This document shows, piece by piece, positions 5,526 to 7,271 of a DNA stretch of 7,271 nucleotides. A program made the translations under genes and the position numbers. The stretch's first letter is position 1; each line of letters starts with the position of its first letter. The notes under the pieces were generated by a model that had not been told where the DNA came from, searched no databases, and saw only the letters and a list, made by a program, of their open reading frames with translations. This stretch comes from CAKTOF01 sp964523945. Its GTDB lineage: Bacteria > Bacillota > Clostridia > Oscillospirales > Oscillospiraceae. Where the stretch lies: assembly GCA_964523945.1 (NCBI GenBank), contig CAZGBU010000103.1:1-7271 (forward strand), given 5' to 3'.

Positions 5526-6959
5526 ATGAAGAAAAATGTCATTGGCGCTCAGGTTGGTGCAATCAGCTTCGTCGATGAAGGCGTCGACCACGTACTTAAC
5601 TTTCTGCAGAAGGAAGCCGGTGTCAACACCCTGTTTATCTCTGCGCTCTCGTGGGCGAGAGGCAACGCGGGGCGCGGTTCGATGGGTTACCCCGACCATG
5701 GCCCACAGGAGCCGGACTATCTGCAGGGCGGCGCGTTTTTTGAGCCGGACCCGAAGTACTACGGCGCGACGTTCCTGAAAGACTTCAAGGCGCCAGACCC
5801 GCTCTACAAGGGCTTTGACACGCTGCGCGATGTGATCCCTGCCGCCAGGCAGCGCGGCATGGAGACATATATCTACTACTGCGAGACCTCCCGCCCCGAG
5901 CCGAAGAGCAGATGGGTGCCGGGCTGGGTTCACATCCTGGAGGTCGATCATCTGGGCCGCCGCGGCAAGATCCCCTGCTATAATAACCCGCAGTACAAGA
6001 TCTGGTGGCGTAGCGTCATCGAGGACTACTGCAACAATCATGACATCAACGGCCTGATGTGGGGGCTGGAGCGCAAGAGCGCAGTGAGCGCCGTGCTCGA
6101 CGGAGAACCGGCCTCGTGCTTCTGCGAGCACTGCATCGCAAAAGCCCACCAGAAGAATATTGACGCCGAGCGCGCCAGGGAGGGCTATGGCAAGCTCTAC
6201 AATTACGTCAAAGCCTGCAAGGCCGGCGTGGAGATGCAGGACGGCTATCTGGCAAACTTTGTGCGCATCCTGATGCGCTATCCCGAGATCCTCCAGTGGG
6301 AGAAAATGTGGTATGAGAGCCACATCGGGCTGGCAAAGGAAATCTATGGGACGGGTAAGTGGCTTTCGCCGAAGAAGTCGTTTGGCCTCGGCATCTGGCA
6401 GGTGACGGAGACGTTCAGCTTCTGGCTGCGCAGCATGTACGACTATTCCGACTTCATCGAGTGCGCCGACTTCATCAAACCGATCCTCTACAACATCCCT
6501 GCCTCCTCGCGCATTCGCGCGCATATCGAGGGCAGGCAGAAGACGGTGTTCCGCGATTTCGACAGCCTCCATGCGCTGACCGAGGCGCTCTATCCGATCC
6601 TCGCTCTGAAGGGCCAGCCGGAGTATGAGAAGCTCAACGATGTCGGCTTCTCCACCGATTATATCCAGAATGCCGTCCGCCGCATCCGTACCGGCGTCAA
6701 AGACACAATGCCGGTCTTCGTCGGCATTCCCACCGGCGTGCCCACAGGCGAGGGCATTGTTGAGGCGACGCCGGCCGATATCACCGCCGCGGTGAAGGCC
6801 ACATTTGAGGCCGGCGGCAAGGGTGTCGTGCTTTCGCGCAACTACAGCGAAGCCAATCTGGACAACATGCGCGCGTGCAAAACCGCGATCGACGAGATGT
6901 GCCTGGACACCGAGTCCGCGGCCGGCGCCGGCAGCGATAGCGAAAAGTCCGTGTACTGA
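5526..6959 (+). CDS. Uncharacterised protein, probable glycoside-hydrolase-like TIM barrel
   Basis: The protein has 477 residues, no signal peptide and no membrane segment, so it should be cytosolic. Its plan fits a (beta/alpha)8 barrel: a first strand with VNTLFISALSW (33-43), GFDTLRDVIPAARQRGMETY (96-115), a helix then strand as in barrel hydrolases, VHILEVD (135-141), CYNNPQYKIWW (151-161), DINGLMWGLER (173-183) with Glu182 at a strand end where barrel hydrolases often keep an acid, and late strands MPVFVGIPTG (395-404) and GGKGVVLSRNYSEANL (430-445). CFCEHC (198-203) directly follows Glu182's strand; a Cys-x-Cys-x2-Cys set with nearby His202 could bind a metal. From memory this pattern resembles poorly studied 'glycosyl hydrolase-like' proteins of soil bacteria, but I cannot verify that, and no activity can be assigned. 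Residues 460-477 are a Ser/Ala/Gly/Glu-rich tail, probably disordered. It lies 17 nt before the second amidohydrolase gene. Confidence 0.7.
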   Translation: MKKNVIGAQVGAISFVDEGVDHVLNFLQKEAGVNTLFISALSWARGNAGRGSMGYPDHGPQEPDYLQGGAFFEPDPKYYGATFLKDFKAPDPLYKGFDTLRDVIPAARQRGMETYIYYCETSRPEPKSRWVPGWVHILEVDHLGRRGKIPCYNNPQYKIWWRSVIEDYCNNHDINGLMWGLERKSAVSAVLDGEPASCFCEHCIAKAHQKNIDAERAREGYGKLYNYVKACKAGVEMQDGYLANFVRILMRYPEILQWEKMWYESHIGLAKEIYGTGKWLSPKKSFGLGIWQVTETFSFWLRSMYDYSDFIECADFIKPILYNIPASSRIRAHIEGRQKTVFRDFDSLHALTEALYPILALKGQPEYEKLNDVGFSTDYIQNAVRRIRTGVKDTMPVFVGIPTGVPTGEGIVEATPADITAAVKATFEAGGKGVVLSRNYSEANLDNMRACKTAIDEMCLDTESAAGAGSDSEKSVY

Positions 6960-6976
6960 TGTAGGAGGAAATTGCA

Positions 6977-7271
6977 ATGAAGCAGCTTGTAATTCAGAAT
7001 GTCAACCTGATCGACGTGGTCAGTGGCACCGTCTCCGTGAAAACCGTAACGGTGGAGAACGGCATTGTCTCGGAGATTCTCGAGACCGGGGCTGCACCCG
7101 AGGCGGCGCGCGTCATCGATGGAACCGGCCTGTACCTGATGCCGGGCTTTATCAACTGCCACACACATCTGGCGTGGGACGGCAGCAAGACCGACATTAT
7201 GCTCCAGTCGAAGTATGACAATGACGCCATCAGCGCGTTCAAATATGCGGCCAACATGAAAAAGTGCCTGG
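6977..7271 (+). CDS. Amidohydrolase, imidazolonepropionase/prolidase-like, N-terminal part
   Basis: Only the first 98 residues are in the window; the reading frame is open to its right edge. ATG 6977 follows AGGAGG (6963-6968) at 8 nt. The N-terminal beta-sandwich (KQLVIQNVNLIDVVSG, VKTVTVENGIVSEI) leads to TGLYLMPGFINCHTHLAWDG (50-69), where His62 and His64 form the first metal-binding HxH pair of amidohydrolases. The HLAWDG after this pair and the following long helix (DAISAFKYAANMKKCL) are of the type seen in imidazolonepropionase-like and Xaa-Pro dipeptidase-like members, which differ from the dihydroorotase group encoded upstream. These enzymes act on amide, lactam or peptide bonds. The metal ligands beyond the HxH pair cannot be checked here. 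The gene is in the same operon layout as the preceding ones. Confidence 0.88.
   Translation, partial: MKQLVIQNVNLIDVVSGTVSVKTVTVENGIVSEILETGAAPEAARVIDGTGLYLMPGFINCHTHLAWDGSKTDIMLQSKYDNDAISAFKYAANMKKCL

Noticed and set aside
5976..5984. TGCTATAAT, an extended -10 sequence
   Set aside because: It lies inside the TIM-barrel-like gene, encodes part of CYNN, has no -35 match at the usual distance, and no gene starts shortly downstream.
2760..6977. Minus-strand frame as a real giant protein gene
   Set aside because: It begins with TTG, has no ribosome binding site I can see, overlaps four well-supported + strand genes in exact register, and its translation is Arg/Ala-rich and low in recognisable motifs.

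Overview
The window reads on the + strand throughout as one tightly packed catabolic operon, cut at both ends. It looks like a bacterium of moderate to high GC with strong, purine-rich Shine-Dalgarno sites (GGAGG or close variants before most genes), gaps of 3 to 80 nt, and two GTG starts. That style fits a Firmicute of the higher-GC Clostridia type (Oscillospiraceae-like), but this assignment is a low-confidence inference from style alone.

Positions 1-2305 hold the membrane side of a peptide-type ABC importer: the C-terminal end of a family 5 (SBP_bac_5) solute-binding protein, a hairpin-containing 80 nt gap, and the two permeases of the DppB and DppC families. The ATPase genes (DppD/DppF type) that often follow dppC are not there. 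They must lie upstream of the window, elsewhere in the genome, or be shared with another system.

Positions 2325-7271 hold five enzyme genes in place of the ATPases: a classical short-chain dehydrogenase/reductase (SDR), an extended-SDR NAD-dependent epimerase/dehydratase, a cyclic amidohydrolase of the dihydroorotase/allantoinase/hydantoinase group with all six metal ligands, an uncharacterised cytosolic protein that looks like a TIM-barrel glycoside-hydrolase-like enzyme with a C-x-C-x2-C motif, and the first 98 residues of a second, different amidohydrolase of the imidazolonepropionase/prolidase-like type. No transcription terminator with a T-tract and no convincing internal promoter was seen between these genes, so co-transcription is likely.

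Taken together, the layout suggests uptake of a small compound through the peptide-type transporter, followed by redox or epimerisation of a hydroxyl or sugar-like part (SDR, epimerase), hydrolysis of one or two amide or cyclic amide bonds (two amidohydrolases), and possibly cleavage or rearrangement of a glycosidic bond (TIM-barrel protein). The substrate cannot be named from the sequence; an N-containing sugar conjugate, a ureide/hydantoin/lactam or a modified peptide are all possible. I know of no described pathway with this gene set, and this is the main candidate for an undescribed system here.

A 1405-codon open frame on the minus strand (2760-6977) is striking but is explained by codon choice: four consecutive + strand genes happen to share one frame and avoid TTA, CTA and TCA.
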